Shown here one piece after another: positions 1 through 8,280 of a DNA stretch of 64,000 bases (position 1 is its first letter; the number at the start of each line of letters is the position of its first letter). Location of the stretch: contig NZ_JAHCVJ010000005.1 in NCBI RefSeq assembly GCF_018476885.1, positions 310,001 through 374,000 on the forward strand, read 5' to 3'. The DNA comes from Geoanaerobacter pelophilus. Its GTDB lineage: Bacteria; Desulfobacterota; Desulfuromonadia; Geobacterales; DSM-12255. Both the position numbers and the translations under genes were made by a program. Below the pieces are notes generated by a model, which worked only from the letters and a program-made list of their open reading frames with translations, did not search any database and was not told the DNA's origin.

Positions 1-477
1 GTCGGTGCGGCAGTTGGCGGTATTTCCGGAGGACTGATCGGCAATTACATGGACAAGCAGGAGGCTGAGATGCGTCAGGCGCTGTCCAATGTGGAAGGGG
101 CTTCGATTCAGCGGGACCAGGATGTGCTGGCCGTTAATTTCAAGTCTGACGTGATGTTCAGCACTGGCTCTGCAGTCATCAAGGGAGGCGCTCAGGATGA
201 ACTTGACCGAGTGGCCAAGGTTTTGAACCGGTTCCCGGAGACCTCGGTGCAGATCGCCGGATATACGGACAGCACCGGCACTGCCGCAGCAAACCAGAAG
301 CTTTCCGAAAAGCGGGCCGATGCCGTCAGGACGGCCCTGGTTGCCCGTAAAGTCAGCCAGGCCCGTCTGGCAACGGTGGGTTACGGTGAGAATAAGTCGA
401 TTGCTGACAACGATACCGAGGCCGGTCGGATGATGAACCGCCGGGTGACGATCACCATCATTCCGAACCAGCAGTAG
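1..477 (+). CDS. OmpA-family outer-membrane protein, C-terminal part (5' end outside window)
   Basis: The reading frame is open from the first base, so the gene starts before the window. The first residues are a glycine-zipper-like stretch (VGAAVGGISGGLIGNYMDKQ), followed by a C-terminal OmpA domain that binds peptidoglycan non-covalently. The OmpA core is visible as the GYTDSTG motif and the NQKLSEKRADAVRTAL helix, ending in GRMMNRRVTITI. This matches the YiaD/Pal-like class that tethers the outer membrane to the cell wall. The N-terminal signal or lipobox cannot be seen. A strong hairpin follows the stop codon. Confidence 0.9.
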   Translation, partial: VGAAVGGISGGLIGNYMDKQEAEMRQALSNVEGASIQRDQDVLAVNFKSDVMFSTGSAVIKGGAQDELDRVAKVLNRFPETSVQIAGYTDSTGTAAANQKLSEKRADAVRTALVARKVSQARLATVGYGENKSIADNDTEAGRMMNRRVTITIIPNQQ

Positions 478-496
478 CTGGATGCCACTATCATAT

Positions 497-523
497 AGAA
501 AAGCCCCGGTCTTTGGCTTTTCT
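497..523 (+). terminator. Rho-independent terminator after the OmpA-family gene
   Basis: A perfect 9 bp stem (AGAAAAGCC / GGCTTTTCT) with a 9 nt loop ends in a T-rich run (TTTTCTGTTT). It lies 20 bases after the OmpA stop and before the convergent chemotaxis gene. The stem is A/T-rich on one side, so it may work in both directions. Confidence 0.7.
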
Positions 524-576
524 GTTTGGCCCGCCTCACAATCTCTGCCAATTGCATTTATGCGACGTTTTGGGAG

Positions 577-2151
577 CTACGGAAACCTTGGGTTTTTGTT
601 GAAGTGCTGGAAGCATGATTCAATGCGTTGTGTCTGCGAGCTTGAAAGATTCACAAATTCCAGCCCAAGCAGGGTGTTCTCCTTCTCCGGTCTTATCCAC
701 ACCACTCGTGCCGTCACCCTGAGTGGGGTCTGCCGGTCATATTCCTCCAAAGATTTGAAGGGGGTCATGATGTCAAGCTCGACCTTGCTTCCGGAGGCAA
801 CCTGAACGCTGCCGGGCAGCCGGAGCTGCATCCCGGAGACGCTGAAATCACTGGATATCCCTTTTAATGCTTGTCGCAGATCATCGTTCTTGAGCATTAC
901 CAGCAGGCTATTTTGGGCGCGCGGGTTGCGCCGGGCTTCGTGAACGCTGTTTGGCGTTATTGTCGAGGTTGTGTCAAAGGTAAAGCCTGACAGCAGCCTG
1001 TTGAACTCATGGGTCAACTTGTTGAGGTCCGCACTTATGGTTGCGGTAACGCCAACTTTTGCGCCGTTGTCGCTAATGGTGAAAAATAGTGATTCAAGGC
1101 TCTGCTGGAGAGCAGTCAGTCTGGTCATCTGCGATTCGCTGACTTCCGAGATCTTGAGGTTTGAGCCGGTCACTTCCCGGACACTGGCAACCATCCTTTC
1201 AATAATGGCGGCAGTAGCGTGCGATTTTTCTTCCGTCACATTTACTCGCTCAACCACCCGTTCCATGGTCTTGGTATTCTGACTGGCCTGGGCGGAAAGT
1301 TCATTGATGATCCTGGAGATCTGTTCCGTCTCCTTGGCGGTCCTTGATGCCAGGTTGCGAACCTCGTCAGCCACTACAGCGAAACCACGCCCCTGTTCTC
1401 CGGCCCTGGCAGCTTCTATTGCAGCGTTCAAGGCCAGCAGGTTTGTCTGGTCCGCAATATCGCTGATGCTCTCGATAATGGTATGGATCTGCTCACCGAT
1501 CCGGTTGAGTCCTTCTGTTTCCTTAGCCGCACGATTAACTTCATCAACGGTCAGGCGCAGTTGGTCGATGTTCTCTCGCGTCGCCAGTAACCCCTGTTCT
1601 GCTTCACGTTCCGTTTCAACCGACATTGACCGCATTCGCTCAGCCAGTTCCAGGACCGTTTCAGAGATCAAGCGTACTTCCGCCGTTGCGGAGGAGACAT
1701 CTTCAGCCCGTTTCTGCTGTGCCTGGCTGGCCCCGGAGATTTCATTGGATATCTCGGCAATCTGATAGGAGGATTGCTCCATCTGGAGGCTTGCCTCATT
1801 GATGTTTTTCAATACATCGATCAGGTTGGCAACCATCATTTTCAGGGACATGAGAATGCTGCTGATTTCATTTCTGCGTTTGACTTCTACTTCTCGGCTC
1901 AGATCCCCTTTTGCCATGACCTGGAGGTGATTGATGGTGCGGTTTATGGCAGAGGTGATTGCCCAGATGTTTATGCCGCCGAATATGGCGCCAAGCCCTA
2001 TGAACAGGGCAGCAGCAGCACCCTGGAGCACCAGTGAGTGCAGTGTCCCGGCAATGGTTGCGGCAATTATGCAGAAGCTGTAGCAGGTGCATAGGATGAT
2101 GAGTCGGTTCCTGATGCTAATGTTCAGATACCAGTTCCATAATGCCATCAC
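577..2151 (-). CDS. Methyl-accepting chemotaxis protein with C-terminal PilZ domain
   Basis: The 524-residue protein has two closely spaced N-terminal membrane segments (about residues 15-35 and 42-65) with almost no periplasmic loop. A HAMP-like linker and the cytoplasmic signalling coiled coil follow. The conserved hairpin tip [20 protein letters not shown] is present, so coupling to CheA/CheW is expected. Residues about 410-515 form a PilZ domain: RRNPR corresponds to the RxxxR element and DFSVSG to D/NxSxxG, both c-di-GMP contacts. The lack of a sensory loop suggests that it reads cytoplasmic or membrane state, or c-di-GMP itself. The start is GTG or the adjacent ATG at 2148. A GGAGG box lies 9 bases before the GTG. 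Confidence 0.93.
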   Translation of the reverse strand: MMALWNWYLNISIRNRLIILCTCYSFCIIAATIAGTLHSLVLQGAAAALFIGLGAIFGGINIWAITSAINRTINHLQVMAKGDLSREVEVKRRNEISSILMSLKMMVANLIDVLKNINEASLQMEQSSYQIAEISNEISGASQAQQKRAEDVSSATAEVRLISETVLELAERMRSMSVETEREAEQGLLATRENIDQLRLTVDEVNRAAKETEGLNRIGEQIHTIIESISDIADQTNLLALNAAIEAARAGEQGRGFAVVADEVRNLASRTAKETEQISRIINELSAQASQNTKTMERVVERVNVTEEKSHATAAIIERMVASVREVTGSNLKISEVSESQMTRLTALQQSLESLFFTISDNGAKVGVTATISADLNKLTHEFNRLLSGFTFDTTSTITPNSVHEARRNPRAQNSLLVMLKNDDLRQALKGISSDFSVSGMQLRLPGSVQVASGSKVELDIMTPFKSLEEYDRQTPLRVTARVVWIRPEKENTLLGLEFVNLSSSQTQRIESCFQHFNKNPRFP

Positions 2152-2230
2152 GATGATTGTCCTCCGTGCGCTGATTCCATGCCGGTGCTATGGGAAAAGC
2201 AAAATATGCAGGTAGCGCCGCATAGTGGTC

Positions 2231-2257
2231 ATATCGGATTGTTCAATCTTAACTAAA
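2231..2257 (-). promoter_or_regulatory. Candidate sigma-28 (FliA) promoter for the chemotaxis receptor
   Basis: On the minus strand TTTA is followed after 15 bases by TCCGATAT, close to the flagellar sigma-28 pattern TAAA-N15-GCCGATAA (3/4 and 6/8 matches). It lies about 80 bases upstream of the receptor start. Receptor genes are often FliA-dependent, which fits, but the match is imperfect. Confidence 0.4.
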
Positions 2258-2370
2258 GATGAAAAGGACAATAAACAGCTGCTTATTCGTTAAGTTGCGG
2301 CAGAGGCCATTTCATAAGGCAAGAGACGATGGCAGGCGTAATGGAGGAAACGAGGAGATGACATGGTGAA

Positions 2371-2418
2371 AAGAAGAAGGACGGGAGTTGCAGGGAACTT
2401 AGCCCTGGCAACTCCCGT
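2371..2418 (-). terminator. Terminator of the hyb operon
   Basis: A 15-16 bp stem with one bulged G (ACGGGAGTTGC... / ...GCAACTCCCGT) spans 2381-2418, directly after the hybP stop at 2424. On the minus strand it is followed by a pyrimidine-rich run (CCTTCTTCTTTTC). This marks the end of the hydrogenase transcript. Confidence 0.75.
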
Positions 2419-2423
2419 GGTAG

Positions 2424-2906
2424 CTATGGGATGTCTGTTATTTCATGGCCTGCGGCTCTCAGCTCCTGAACCACGGTATCGGCAAGTTTCGGCAGCAGGG
2501 TGGCCAGAATTGGCGATAGCTCCACACCTGCCTCATAGGACGCCGGGATGACACCGAACAAGGTTACCGTATCTGGGGTTCTGCCACGAAGGTCGGAGAG
2601 GGTCAGTACCTCCTGGATGCCGATCTGATGCGGAGACATCTTGATCGGCAGTTTGCCCAGCAGGAACTCTTCCTTTTCAAAGCGGAAGACATCGCCCGGT
2701 TCCCCTTTGGTGTCTACAACATCAACCAGGTAGACCCGGTCGGCCTCTTCAAGCAGGTGGGTGACCATGATCCCCAGCGTGCCGCCGTCGTACAGTTCGA
2801 CATCTTCAGTGAAAACATAATGATTCTGGAGATACTGGATGAAGTGAACACCGAAACCCTCATCAGAGAGAAGCAGGTTACCCGCGCCAAAGACAAGGGT
2901 TTTCAT
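2424..2906 (-). CDS. hybP: [NiFe]-hydrogenase maturation endopeptidase
   Basis: A protein of about 160 residues of the HyaD/HybD (M52) family. It trims the C-terminal tail of the large subunit once nickel is inserted. The N-terminus VFGAGNLLLSDEGFGVH carries the conserved GxGNxLxxDEGxG motif with the nickel-sensing Asp/Glu, and YDGGTLG and LVDVVDTKGEPGD follow the family pattern. The longer open frame starts in the end of hybL. The ATG at 2906 is chosen because it begins at the family motif and has an AAAGGTGATG ribosome site inside the hybL 3' end. It starts two bases after the hybL stop, so translation is probably coupled. It is the last gene of the operon. Confidence 0.93.
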   Translation of the reverse strand: MKTLVFGAGNLLLSDEGFGVHFIQYLQNHYVFTEDVELYDGGTLGIMVTHLLEEADRVYLVDVVDTKGEPGDVFRFEKEEFLLGKLPIKMSPHQIGIQEVLTLSDLRGRTPDTVTLFGVIPASYEAGVELSPILATLLPKLADTVVQELRAAGHEITDIP

Positions 2907-2908
2907 GG

Positions 2909-4588
2909 TTACATCACCTTTACTTTCGTAATTTCTTTGCCTTCCGGATCGATGGTATGGACTGCACAGGCGATGCACGGGTCAAAAGAGTGAATGGTGC
3001 GAAGCACTTCCAGCGGCTTGTCGGCCTGTGCTACCGGGTTACCGACCAGTGACGCCTCGTATGGCCCCAAGACCCCCTTGTCGTCCCGAGGAGATGCGTT
3101 CCAGGTCGAAGGGACAACCGCCTGGTAGTTCTTGATCTTGCGGTTCTCAATCACGATCCAGTGAGAAAGTGTGCCGCGCGGCGCCTCATGGAAGCCTACC
3201 CCTTTGAAGTCTCCCTTGGGGATTTCCGTATGGTTGGCGTAAACCTTATCCCCTTTGCCGACATTTTCCACCAGCTTATCCAGGTATTCAAGAGAGTAAT
3301 CAGCCATGAGATGCGCCCTGACCGCCCTGGCTCCGAGCCGGCCCATGGTGGAGTGCAGGTCGTTTACTCCCACCCCGATCTTGCGGCAGGTATCGTCCAC
3401 CAGCTTTTTCACCTTGGCGTTGCCGCCGGCATAGGCTGCCAGCAGCTGTGCCGGAGGGCCGACCTGAACCGGTTTGCCGTTCAAGCGGGGTGCCTTGCAC
3501 CAGCTGTATTTACCGTTGTCCTGGAAATCGGTGTATTTCGGCTTGGTCTCGCCTTCCCAGGGGTGGAGCGTCCCGTTCCCTTCGTACCAGGCGTGCGCTA
3601 CGTTTTCCTTGATGTTGGCGATCAGATCAAGATCCTGGTGGTTGGTGATAACCCTGGCCCCTTTGACGTCGCCATTCGCAATAATGGCGCCGGGGAGGGC
3701 GAACTTGGTGTTCTTGGTGTCTTCGGCCATCTCCGGCACGGCAAGATAGTTGACCACACCACGACCGTATTTGAACCACTCCTTGTAGGCAGAGGCAATG
3801 GCCACCATGTCAGGATAATAAACCTGCTGCACGAAATCGCGGGTCTCCACCATCAGCGCTCGCATGGCAGCGATCTTTTCCATGTTGATGGTGGCGAGGT
3901 TTTCCATGTTGATCGCCGTTGCTACCCCGCCGACGCAGAGGTTCTGGATATGGGGGTTCTTGCCGCCGAGGATGGCAACAGCCTGAGCTGCCTTGCGCTG
4001 GTAGTCGAGCGCTTTCAGATAATGGGCCACCGCCATCAGATTGACCTCAGGCGGCAGTTTCATTGCCGGGTGTCCCCAGTAGCCAGAGGAGAAGATACCG
4101 AGTCGGCCGGTGTCAACTAATGCTTTGAGTTTGTCTTTCACTGCTTTGAATTCGGTTTCGCTGTTCCCTGGCCAGTCGGAGATGCTCTGGGCAATCTGGG
4201 CGGTTTTTTTCGGATCGGCCTTGAGCGCCGAGACTACATCCACCCAGTCGAGAGCCGAGAGGTGGTAGAAGTGGACGATATGGTCCTGGACTGAATGCTG
4301 GGCCATGATGATGTTGCGGATGTACTGGGCATTGAGCGGCACCTCAACCTTCAGGGCATGCTCAACTGCGCGGATCGAAGAGATCGCATGAACGGTGGTA
4401 CATACCCCGCAGAAGCGCTGGGCATAAATCCAGGCATCCTGGGGCGGGCGCCCCTGAAGAATGGTCTCTATGCCGCGCCACATCTGGGCTGATGACCATG
4501 CGTTATTGACGCTGCCGCCGTTAACTTCAACATCGATTCTCAAATGACCTTCAATTCTGGTTATCGGGTCAAGGGTTATGCGTGCCAT
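2909..4588 (-). CDS. hybL: [NiFe]-hydrogenase large (catalytic) subunit
   Basis: The 559-residue subunit carries the Ni-Fe active site for H2 oxidation. Both cysteine pairs that bind the metals are visible: RFCGVC (Cys60, Cys63) near the N-terminus and DPCIACAVH (Cys538, Cys541, His544) near the end. Fifteen residues follow His544, which is the tail that the hybP product would remove. ITRIEGHL at the N-terminus is the usual family start. An AAAGGAG ribosome site precedes the ATG. Length and motifs fit membrane-bound uptake (group 1) hydrogenases such as Hyb of Geobacter sulfurreducens. Confidence 0.97.
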   Translation of the reverse strand: MARITLDPITRIEGHLRIDVEVNGGSVNNAWSSAQMWRGIETILQGRPPQDAWIYAQRFCGVCTTVHAISSIRAVEHALKVEVPLNAQYIRNIIMAQHSVQDHIVHFYHLSALDWVDVVSALKADPKKTAQIAQSISDWPGNSETEFKAVKDKLKALVDTGRLGIFSSGYWGHPAMKLPPEVNLMAVAHYLKALDYQRKAAQAVAILGGKNPHIQNLCVGGVATAINMENLATINMEKIAAMRALMVETRDFVQQVYYPDMVAIASAYKEWFKYGRGVVNYLAVPEMAEDTKNTKFALPGAIIANGDVKGARVITNHQDLDLIANIKENVAHAWYEGNGTLHPWEGETKPKYTDFQDNGKYSWCKAPRLNGKPVQVGPPAQLLAAYAGGNAKVKKLVDDTCRKIGVGVNDLHSTMGRLGARAVRAHLMADYSLEYLDKLVENVGKGDKVYANHTEIPKGDFKGVGFHEAPRGTLSHWIVIENRKIKNYQAVVPSTWNASPRDDKGVLGPYEASLVGNPVAQADKPLEVLRTIHSFDPCIACAVHTIDPEGKEITKVKVM

Positions 4589-4732
4589 TAATCACTCCTT
4601 TGGCGGTTTCATCAAAAGCCCATTCGGGTTGTTGCGCTCATCGTGCGATGCCCGCTATTTTGATCCTTAGTGCTTTTTACTAGCCCGCTGATTTTGTATT
4701 CGTTCCGAATTGCTATGCCGTTCGGTTGCTTG

Positions 4733-6019
4733 TTATGCCTTCTGAGCTGCTTCTTTGGTAGCGTCAAGCTGTTGCCTGGTATGAAGCCGCGGCAGTACCG
4801 GCAGGATCTTTACGATCACCTGATAGCCGAGAATCTCAAAGGCAACGATGCCGACAGTAATCATCAGTTCTGCCAGGGCCGGGAAGTAACGCCACCCTTT
4901 ACCAGGATTGAAGCCGATAAGGTAGACGTTGAAGCGGTAAAGCGCGCCACCGACCACAATCAGGGCGGCGGAGACAAAGAGCCAGCGGATCGACTCACGC
5001 CTTTTGCTGCTGAACAGCAGGAACGACCCGGCAGCGATCAGGCAGAACTCCAGCAGAAAGAATCTGGAGTAAAAGTCGAATGACAGGGCTTTAGTTAGTT
5101 GGCCTCGCCAGGCAAGATCGCCGACAACAACGCTCAGCCAGATGCCGGTCAGCCAGGGGATGATCTTTGCCAGCCCGGAGAGTTCCTTGGTCTCGAACGG
5201 GCGCTTGAAGGCGTAGCAGGAGATGACCGATTCGAGAATCGCGATTGAATAGCCGATGTACATGCAGTTGATCAGGAACAGCAGCGGCAGGAACCCGGTG
5301 TGCCAGAGCGGATGGAGCTTGGTGGAGGCGATCAGCAGCAGGGAGCCGAGTGATGACTGGTGCATGGTCGGCAGGGTAATGCCGAGAACAATGATAAATA
5401 TCAATACCTTGTCAAGCCGCGGCTTGAGCCAGGCAGCGCCTGCCTTGACGAAATCGAGCTTTTGCTGAAGCGCTTCCTTGTCCGGCGCGATCCTGGGGTT
5501 GAGCCAGGCAATGATGGCCTGCGCTTTCTCCCACTTGGTGTTTTCCAGAGTGGTGAGGATCGCCGGCAGGAACTCAATGGCCAGAACCGTGGTATAGGCC
5601 ATGACGCAGAGGGCAACCTCGAACATTGCCGAGTTTGCCTGCCACTGGGAAGGGATGAAGAAGTTATAGGCGTTCCATGGACGGCCAACGTCCACCATGA
5701 CCGAGAAGCCGGCAAGGCCGTAACCGAACATGCTGGTGAGGATTGCCGAGCGGATCATCGGGTGATAGTGCATCCGGTTCCGGATGTAGACCAGGATCGC
5801 CATGGCGTATCCGCCGCAGGCTATGGCTGTGCCGGTTGCCACGTCGTAGGTGATCCAGATACCCCATGGATAACCGTCGCTCATGTTCGAGACTGCCCCG
5901 ATCCCCTTGATAAAACGCAATGCTACCAGGAAGAAGCCGATCAGTGTCAGTACCAACAGAACGATAAATGACGGGGTGAATATTTTTGCCTCATGTTTTT
6001 GGTACTCGCCGTGGCCCAT
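4733..6019 (-). CDS. hybB: Hydrogenase membrane subunit, NrfD/HybB family
   Basis: A 428-residue integral membrane protein with about ten hydrophobic segments, of the NrfD/HybB/PsrC family. It would accept electrons from the HybA iron-sulfur protein and pass them to the quinone pool, without binding heme. The motif SDGYPWGIWI and the segment FSVMVDVGRPWNAY are typical of the family. Its ATG shares one base with the hybA stop (TGATG), so the two are translationally coupled. A gap of 144 bases separates it from hybL. Confidence 0.95.
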   Translation of the reverse strand: MGHGEYQKHEAKIFTPSFIVLLVLTLIGFFLVALRFIKGIGAVSNMSDGYPWGIWITYDVATGTAIACGGYAMAILVYIRNRMHYHPMIRSAILTSMFGYGLAGFSVMVDVGRPWNAYNFFIPSQWQANSAMFEVALCVMAYTTVLAIEFLPAILTTLENTKWEKAQAIIAWLNPRIAPDKEALQQKLDFVKAGAAWLKPRLDKVLIFIIVLGITLPTMHQSSLGSLLLIASTKLHPLWHTGFLPLLFLINCMYIGYSIAILESVISCYAFKRPFETKELSGLAKIIPWLTGIWLSVVVGDLAWRGQLTKALSFDFYSRFFLLEFCLIAAGSFLLFSSKRRESIRWLFVSAALIVVGGALYRFNVYLIGFNPGKGWRYFPALAELMITVGIVAFEILGYQVIVKILPVLPRLHTRQQLDATKEAAQKA

Positions 6020-6954
6020 CAGGCACCCCCCTGCTTGTCAGTATCTTTATGATGATCCGTCTCTTCCGGGCCGTGCTTGCGCATGTTCTTGACCGCAATC
6101 CAGCACAGGGTCCCGTAAAGGGCTACCGGTGCTATAAAACCTTTGTATATGGTGTGTTGGATCTTTTCCGAAAATTCTGCCGGAGCTTCGTCTTTCAGTA
6201 CCGGCAGGCCGAGCTTGTTGAACTGCATGCTGGACAGATACAGATGGTTGGCGCCGCCCACCTCTTTTTCACCATAGATATGGTTCAGATATTTACCGGG
6301 ATTTTCACGGAGTCTCTTTTGGGCCTCTTCCAGGAGGTCGCCACGCTTGCCGAAGCTGATTGCCCCGGCAGGGCAGACTTCAGCGCAGGCGGTGATCCCT
6401 TTCTGGCGCAGGTTGGTGTTCTTGCAGAGATCGCATTTGACGATCTGGGGCAGGGCCCGGTCCCACTGGAACTTGGGGATGTTGAAGGCACAGGCGACCT
6501 GGCAGTAACGGCAGCCGATGCAGGTATTCTTGTTGTAATCTACGATTCCGGTTTGCGGATCGCGAGTCATGGCCGCAACCGGACAAACCGATACGCATGA
6601 AGGCTTCTGGCAGTGCATGCAGGAATACTTGACGTAGGACCAGTCGCGCTCCGACTCCTTGAACAGCTTGATCAGGGTTCGGGTGCTGCCGGTAAGGTCC
6701 TGGGGGGCATCCCAGAGACCATCCGGGTCAAATGAGGCCCGTTCGTATGATAAACTGCCGTAATCGCCATTGACGCGCTTGCAGGCAGCCATGCAGGCTT
6801 TGCAGCCGACACATTTCGTCGCATCGTAAAGCATTGACAGGGTGTTGTTGTTGACCTTCTGGTGCATTTCGGAAGCAGATGCCTTCCCTGTTGTCAGGAT
6901 TGCCGCACCTGCTGCCGCTACCTTCAGGAATTGACGCCTACTGGTCTTTTTCAT
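6019..6954 (-). CDS. hybA: Hydrogenase iron-sulfur electron-transfer subunit
   Basis: This 311-residue protein has a Tat signal (SRRQFLK) and four cysteine clusters: CVGCKACMAAC, CMHCQKPSCVSVC, CIGCRYCQVAC and CDLCKN...CAEVC. These would hold four [4Fe-4S] centres in a periplasmic ferredoxin-like protein. A hydrophobic segment near residue 270 (FIAPVALYGTLCWIAV) would anchor the C-terminus. It passes electrons from the small subunit to HybB. The start at 6954 is preferred over the longer frame because AGGAGG lies directly upstream and the Tat motif begins there. The gene overlaps hybS by 17 bases. Confidence 0.95.
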   Translation of the reverse strand: MKKTSRRQFLKVAAAGAAILTTGKASASEMHQKVNNNTLSMLYDATKCVGCKACMAACKRVNGDYGSLSYERASFDPDGLWDAPQDLTGSTRTLIKLFKESERDWSYVKYSCMHCQKPSCVSVCPVAAMTRDPQTGIVDYNKNTCIGCRYCQVACAFNIPKFQWDRALPQIVKCDLCKNTNLRQKGITACAEVCPAGAISFGKRGDLLEEAQKRLRENPGKYLNHIYGEKEVGGANHLYLSSMQFNKLGLPVLKDEAPAEFSEKIQHTIYKGFIAPVALYGTLCWIAVKNMRKHGPEETDHHKDTDKQGGA

Positions 6955-8053
6955 GCGTCTCCTCCTCTTTGTCCGGAGAATCCGGCAGCTTGCGGGCAAG
7001 CATGGCGCCGGCGCCGATTGCCGCTCCTGCTGCAAGACCGATTACCCCGGTAGTGAGAGGATCCGGTCCTTTACCTTTCTCTTTGAGGTCAACCGGTGCA
7101 TAGCTGTCGAACGGCGTAGGCTCATGGATCTGGACTTTATCGGCAATAGCGGTCTTGAACAGAATATCCGGTTCCGTACAGCCGATGCAGGGATGACCGA
7201 CCGATACCGGCCAGACCCCGACATCGTTGAAGCGCTGCACCGAACAGTTGGCGTAGGTTGCAGGGCCTTTGCAGCCGAGTTTGTAGAGGCAGTACCCCTC
7301 GGCATGGGTCGGGTCGCCGTATGCCTTGGCAAAACGACCGGCATCGAAATGAGGACGGCGCTCGCAATGCTCGTGGATCTTTCGGCCGTATGCGAATTTG
7401 GGGCGTCCCAACGGATCGAGTTCCGGAAGTTTCTTGAAGGTGACGTAGTACAGTACCGTGGACAGGAAGTTGTACGGGTTGGGCGGACAGCCCGGAATAT
7501 TGATGATCGGCTTGTCCTTGACAATGTCCTTGACCCCGACCGCTCCGGTTGGGTTCGGTCCTACTGACTGGATTCCACCGTAGCTGGCGCAGGTGCCGAT
7601 GGCGATAATGGCAAGCGCTCCATCCGCAGCCTTCTGCAGAGACTCCAGGGCGGTTTTTCCCGACACCTTGCAGAATATGCCGTTCTCTTTGGTTGGAATG
7701 GCTCCTTCGACCACGAGGATGTATTTCCCCTTGTTGGCCAGCATTGAGTCATGGAGTGACTTCTCTGCCTGGTGCCCGGATCCGGCCATCAGAGTTTCGT
7801 GGTAGTCGAGCGATACCAGGTCCAGAATCAGGCTGGAAATCGTCGGATGCGTCGAACGGAGAAGTGACTCGGAACAGCCGGTGCACTCCTGGAAATGAAG
7901 CCAGATTACCGCAGGACGGTTGTCGTCCTTCTGTGCCGCTTCGGCAATCCTGGTGACCATGCCGAACGGCAGACCGAGCATTGCCGAAACCGTAACGCAG
8001 GTCTTGATGAAATCGCGCCGGGATACCCCGGAAGCACTGTTTTGCTCTGCCAT
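6938..8053 (-). CDS. hybS: [NiFe]-hydrogenase small subunit
   Basis: The 371-residue small subunit carries the iron-sulfur relay from the active site. It begins with a twin-arginine signal (SRRDFIK) that would export the folded heterodimer. Cluster ligands are visible in ECTGCSES, GTCASYGG, PGCPPNPYN, the LGCKGPATYANC region and HPCIGCTEPD. A hydrophobic stretch near residue 340 (GVIGLAAGAAIGAGAML) is the C-terminal membrane anchor of this type. It is the first gene of hybSABLP and lies behind the sigma-54 promoter at 8121-8135. Confidence 0.96.
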   Translation of the reverse strand: MAEQNSASGVSRRDFIKTCVTVSAMLGLPFGMVTRIAEAAQKDDNRPAVIWLHFQECTGCSESLLRSTHPTISSLILDLVSLDYHETLMAGSGHQAEKSLHDSMLANKGKYILVVEGAIPTKENGIFCKVSGKTALESLQKAADGALAIIAIGTCASYGGIQSVGPNPTGAVGVKDIVKDKPIINIPGCPPNPYNFLSTVLYYVTFKKLPELDPLGRPKFAYGRKIHEHCERRPHFDAGRFAKAYGDPTHAEGYCLYKLGCKGPATYANCSVQRFNDVGVWPVSVGHPCIGCTEPDILFKTAIADKVQIHEPTPFDSYAPVDLKEKGKGPDPLTTGVIGLAAGAAIGAGAMLARKLPDSPDKEEETHEKDQ

Positions 8054-8079
8054 GTACCCTCCGAACAGCCTTGATATAG

Positions 8080-8095
8080 TGTAGACATGTCTACA
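8080..8095. promoter_or_regulatory. Perfect 16 bp palindrome in the hyb leader
   Basis: TGTAGACATGTCTACA is a perfect 16 bp palindrome, 27 bases upstream of the hybS ATG and downstream of the predicted sigma-54 start point. The half ACATGT is repeated again immediately after it (8093-8098). It would lie in the 5' untranslated region, so it could be a repressor operator or an RNA hairpin close to the ribosome site. No known regulator is assigned. Confidence 0.5.
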
Positions 8096-8120
8096 TGTAA
8101 ACGAAAATCAATCCACTAGG

Positions 8121-8135
8121 GCAACCAGTGTGCCA
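8121..8135 (-). promoter_or_regulatory. Sigma-54 (RpoN) promoter of the hyb operon
   Basis: On the minus strand TGGCACACTGGTTGC matches the -24/-12 consensus TGGCAC-N5-TTGC. GG and GC are exactly ten bases apart. Transcription would start near 8110, giving a leader of about 57 bases before hybS. The divergent neighbour encodes a sigma-54 activator, which supports function. Confidence 0.85.
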
Positions 8136-8205
8136 TGTTTGTGTATATTGCGGAACTTGCCGGAATTAATGGTTTATGATTCCTTGCTAGTGTCGAGATA
8201 TGTGC

Positions 8206-8260
8206 CAAAATGAAATGGTTGTTGCATCATTTTGACCCATATTGTATCGTTTTGATGCAA
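8206..8260. promoter_or_regulatory. Candidate upstream activator sites for the sigma-54 hyb promoter
   Basis: Three copies of an ATTTTG-type element lie 70-125 bases upstream of the -24 box. CAAAATGA (8206-8213) is an inverted copy of TCATTTTG (8227-8234), and TCGTTTTG (8247-8254) is a direct copy exactly 20 bases further on. TTGCATCA (8222-8229) and TGATGCAA (8253-8260) also form a perfect 8 bp inverted repeat. The spacing on one DNA face suits binding of an NtrC-like oligomer. The block also lies just before the regulator gene, so it may autoregulate. Confidence 0.5.
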
Positions 8261-8280
8261 GGGGAAGGTAGGGTCCATTT

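Noticed and set aside
2363-2551. Plus-strand 62-codon frame near hybP
   Set aside because: It overlaps the hyb terminator hairpin and the hybP gene, and no domain is visible.
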